Below, in pieces: positions 20,855-22,980 of a stretch of 22,980 bases of DNA. The translations under genes and the position numbers were made by a program. Source of the DNA: a virus; the IMG/VR virus record IMGVR_UViG_3300042922_000462, positions 1 to 22,980 of that record. The stretch is one strand, 5' to 3'. Position 1 is the first letter of the stretch, and every line of letters begins with the position of its first letter. The notes below the pieces were generated by a model. It was not told where the DNA came from, ran no database searches, and saw only the letters and a list, made by a program, of their open reading frames with translations.

Positions 20855-20918
20855 TGTATGATTGATTATACAAGTCTTGTCGCTGCGTTGGAAAGCGCAG
20901 ATATGTCAAACTTAAAAT
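20855..20918 (+). promoter_or_regulatory. Ogr box and late promoter of V
   Basis: TGT-N12-ACA is exact at 20855-20872 with extended symmetry (TTGT/ACAA). The box centre is near 20863.5. A -10-like TAAAAT is at 20913-20918 and another, TATGTC, at 20902-20907; these put the centre about 61 or 50 bases before the start of transcription, around the -55 usual for P2 late promoters. It corresponds to the P2 V promoter. Confidence 0.65.
20865..20894 (-). promoter_or_regulatory. Promoter of the two-gene cargo cassette
   Basis: On the minus strand a perfect TATAAT (20865-20870) is preceded by TTTCCA (20889-20894, 4 of 6 matches) with an 18-base spacer. Transcription would start near 20858, 30 bases before ATG 20829. 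The -10 lies inside the TGT-N12-ACA box for late gene V, so the two promoters compete for the same DNA. Confidence 0.6.
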
Positions 20919-20919
20919 C

Positions 20920-21498
20920 ATGGAAAGAAAATTAACTGAAATAATGCGCCTTATCACTAACCTGATCCGCACCGGCATTGTGTCCGAAGTGGACCCGGTG
21001 AACTGGCTGTGCCGGGTGAAAACGGGCGACCTTGAAACCAACTGGATTAACTGGCTCACCCTGCGCGCCGGTAGCACCCGCACATGGTGGAAGCCCACCG
21101 TCGGGGAACAGGTTGTGCTGCTGAGCCTGGGCGGCAATCTTGAAACCGCCTTTGCGCTGCCCGCCATTTATTCCGAAGCCTTCCCGCCGCCCGACTATTC
21201 AGAAGACGGCACCACCACCGTGTTTAAGGACGGTGGCTGGTTTCAGTACGAGCCGGAAACGGGCCAGTTGCTGATTAAGAACATTAAAAGTGTGCGCATT
21301 GAAGCGGCGGACGGCATTCAGCTGATCACCGATGCGCTGGGGATAGAGGCCAGCCAGACACGGATTAACGGTGACACCACGATGAACGGTGATGTGACTC
21401 ACGGCGGCGGTTCAATGAGTTCTAACGGCGTGATTGCTGATAAGCACTTACACAACAAAGTGAAGACCGGCACCGATATGTCAGGAGGCCCGCAATGA
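20920..21498 (+). CDS. V: Baseplate assembly (spike) protein GpV
   Basis: A 192-residue P2 V homologue (211 in P2), the trimeric membrane-piercing spike. It starts with LTEIMRLITNLIRTGIVSEV, the OB-type N-terminal domain (RAGSTRTWWKPTVGEQVVLL, TAFALPAIYS), followed by beta-helix repeats (IKSVRIEAADGIQLITD, TRINGDTTMNGDVTHGGG) and a His-bearing tip (ADKHLHNKV). ATG 20920 fits the P2 N-terminal length, while ATG 20944 (MRLITN) is the alternative if transcription starts at 20925. The 5' end just abuts the cargo region. Confidence 0.93.
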   Translation: MERKLTEIMRLITNLIRTGIVSEVDPVNWLCRVKTGDLETNWINWLTLRAGSTRTWWKPTVGEQVVLLSLGGNLETAFALPAIYSEAFPPPDYSEDGTTTVFKDGGWFQYEPETGQLLIKNIKSVRIEAADGIQLITDALGIEASQTRINGDTTMNGDVTHGGGSMSSNGVIADKHLHNKVKTGTDMSGGPQ

Positions 21499-21851
21499 TG
21501 TATCTCGGCATGAACCGCGACAACGGCAAAGCCATTACCGATATCGATCACATCCGGCAGAGCATGCGCGACATCCTGATCACTCCGGAAGGCAGCCGCA
21601 TCGCCCGGCGTGATTACGGCTCGCTGCTATCGGTGCTGATTGACCAGCCACAGAACGACGTGATCCGCCTGCAGGTAATGGCGGCGGTGTATGTCGCCAT
21701 CAGCCGCTGGGAGCCTCGCGTGAGGCTTAGCACCGTAAACCTTACCAGCGACTTTGACGGCTCTATGGTGGTTGAGCTGACCGGCCAGCGGGATGACGGT
21801 TCGCCGGTTGCTATGTCTGTACCAACGGGGGTGAACAGTGGCAGTAATTGA
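21495..21851 (+). CDS. W: Baseplate wedge protein GpW
   Basis: A 118-residue protein of the GpW/gp25 family (115 in P2). Family signature: ITDIDHIRQSMRDILITPEG, then RRDYGSLLSVLIDQP near residues 37-51. It builds the baseplate wedge with J and I. ATG 21495 follows AGGAGG and overlaps the V stop (ATGA); a second ATG is at 21498. Confidence 0.94.
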   Translation: MMYLGMNRDNGKAITDIDHIRQSMRDILITPEGSRIARRDYGSLLSVLIDQPQNDVIRLQVMAAVYVAISRWEPRVRLSTVNLTSDFDGSMVVELTGQRDDGSPVAMSVPTGVNSGSN

Positions 21852-22752
21852 CCTTTCCCAGCTGCCCGCACCGCAGATTATTGAGGTGCCGGACTTTGAA
21901 TCGCTGCTGGCTGAGCGCAAAGAGGCGCTGATTGCGCTTTATCCGGCGGATGAACAGGCCGCCATGCGCCGCGTGCTGGCGCTGGAGTCTGAGCCGATTG
22001 TGAAAAGCCTGCAGGAAAACACCTACCGCGAAATCCTGTTGCGCCAGCGCATCAATGAGGCGGCGCAGGCGGTAATGGTGGCCTACGCAATCGGCAGCGA
22101 TCTGGACCAGCAGGCCGCCCGCAATAACGTGAAGCGGCTGACCATTACGCCTGCGAATCCCGACGCGGTGCCGCCGGTGGATGCAGTGATGGAATCAGAC
22201 GATGCACTGCGCGTGCGCGTGCCGGAGGCGTTTGAGGGGCTGAGCGTGGCCGGACCGACGGGCGCGTATGAGTTTCATGCCAAAAGCGCCGATGGTCGGG
22301 TGCAGGATGTGTCCGCCATCAGCCCGTCACCGGCGACAGTACTGATCACTGTCCTGAGTCGCGAAGGTGACGGCACGGCGGCAGCGGATTTGCTGACTAC
22401 AGTGGACACAGCACTGAGCGCCGACAGCGTGCGCCCGGTGGCCGACCGTGTGACGGTTCAGGGGCCGACTATTCGCAACTACAGCGTGAAGGCCAGGCTG
22501 CACCTGTTCGACGGCGTGGCCGCCGGTCCCTGCCTTGAGGCGGCAAACGCTAATCTGGCGGCTTACCTTACTGAACAGAAAAAGCTGGGGCGCAGCGTGC
22601 GGCGTGAGTCCTACGGGGCGGTGATGCGTGTGGCCGGTGTGGACTGGGTGGAAATCACCGAACCGGCGCAGGACATCATCATGGACCGCACGCAGGCGGG
22701 TTACTGCACCGGTACGGACATTTCCGTGGCGGGCGATCAGGGGGTGACATGA
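21838..22752 (+). CDS. J: Baseplate assembly protein GpJ
   Basis: A 304-residue protein of the Baseplate_J family, almost the length of P2 J (302). It begins MAVIDLSQLPAPQIIEVPDF, with the early block ERKEALIALYP and the middle RVPEAFEGLSVAGPTGAYEF, and ends with VMRVAGVDWVEITEPAQDI. It begins with GTG 21838 behind GGGGGTGA, inside the end of W. It forms the wedge of the baseplate ring. Its stop overlaps the start of I (ATGA). Confidence 0.94.
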   Translation: MAVIDLSQLPAPQIIEVPDFESLLAERKEALIALYPADEQAAMRRVLALESEPIVKSLQENTYREILLRQRINEAAQAVMVAYAIGSDLDQQAARNNVKRLTITPANPDAVPPVDAVMESDDALRVRVPEAFEGLSVAGPTGAYEFHAKSADGRVQDVSAISPSPATVLITVLSREGDGTAAADLLTTVDTALSADSVRPVADRVTVQGPTIRNYSVKARLHLFDGVAAGPCLEAANANLAAYLTEQKKLGRSVRRESYGAVMRVAGVDWVEITEPAQDIIMDRTQAGYCTGTDISVAGDQGVT

Positions 22753-22980
22753 GCAACAGCAGCCTGATGCCGCCCGGTTCGTCTGCGCTGGAGCGCCGTT
22801 TAGCGCAGGCGTGCAGCGGGATTTCCGGGCTGAACGTGCCGCTGCGCGACCTTTGGAACCCGGCCACCTGCCCGGTGAGCTTTCTGCCCTATCTGGCCTG
22901 GGCCTTTTCAGTGGACCGCTGGGACGAAAGCTGGGCTGAGAGCGTCAAACGGCAGGTGGTGAGCGATGCGTTTTATATTC
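22749..22980 (+). CDS. I: Tail protein GpI, 5' part only
   Basis: The first 77 codons of a P2 I homologue (about 176 residues when complete). It begins MSNSSLMPPGSSALERRLA, followed by IPVSxRxLWNP-like VPLRDLWNPATCPV and the conserved WAFSVDRWDESW. It is cut by the right edge of the window. The start overlaps the J stop by four bases. Confidence 0.92.
   Translation, partial: MSNSSLMPPGSSALERRLAQACSGISGLNVPLRDLWNPATCPVSFLPYLAWAFSVDRWDESWAESVKRQVVSDAFYI

Noticed and set aside
20850-21167. 105-codon minus-strand frame across the start of V
   Set aside because: It is antisense to the conserved V N-terminus and covers both promoters; no family match.
1-22980. CRISPR arrays, tRNA genes and insertion sequences
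   Set aside because: No regularly spaced repeats, no cloverleaf with a conserved T-arm, and no transposase or terminal inverted repeats were seen.

Overview
The window is the left part of a P2/186-like temperate phage (Peduoviridae type) integrated in an enterobacterial chromosome. The only host gene visible is fldB (flavodoxin 2) on the minus strand at 141-659. Its protein sequence looks like the Erwinia/Pantoea branch of Enterobacterales, but that is a judgement from memory and not a search result. The prophage begins in the short AT-rich stretch upstream of fldB and runs off the right edge inside tail gene I. The left attachment junction is therefore probably within about 660-729, and ogr and the right junction lie outside the window.

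Layout. (1) 730-2351, minus strand: integrase followed upstream by a 186-type CI repressor. (2) 2351-2480: lysis/lysogeny control region with a rightward promoter and four related 14-16 bp operator-like elements. (3) 2480-8310, plus strand: early operon with a Cox/Apl-like regulator, CII, Fil-like, small phage proteins, a TraR/DksA zinc finger protein, a Dam-type adenine methylase, a protein resembling tRNA-guanine transglycosylase/DpdA, and the HUH endonuclease GpA with a candidate origin in its 3' part. (4) 8440-9285: a LexA-box promoter driving a Tum-like/DinI-like pair and a hypothetical gene. (5) 9286-9642: terminator, GCATGA repeats and a P2-like cos site. (6) 9643-10911: an AT-rich single-gene cargo encoding a P-loop ATPase. 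(7) 10943-13746, minus strand: portal Q and terminase P. (8) 13895-19875, plus strand: O, N, M, L, X, a lysis cassette (holin, SAR-type lysozyme, membrane protein, LysB/LysC spanins), R and S. (9) 19938-20829, minus strand: an AT-rich two-gene cargo of unknown function. (10) 20920 to the end: baseplate genes V, W, J, I.

How it works together. CI and integrase maintain lysogeny. DNA damage would release the LexA-repressed Tum/DinI-like genes, which by analogy with coliphage 186 would antagonise CI. The early operon then replicates the genome by rolling circle through GpA. The host-range and DNA-modification genes (Dam, the TGT-like protein) sit directly upstream of GpA. Late genes are switched on by the off-window activator Ogr through TGT-N12-ACA boxes, seen here between P and O and upstream of V. 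The points most worth following are the AT-rich ATPase between cos and Q, the AT-rich two-gene membrane cassette between S and V whose -10 element lies inside the Ogr box, the TGT/DpdA-like protein beside Dam, and the Tum homologue split by one in-frame stop.
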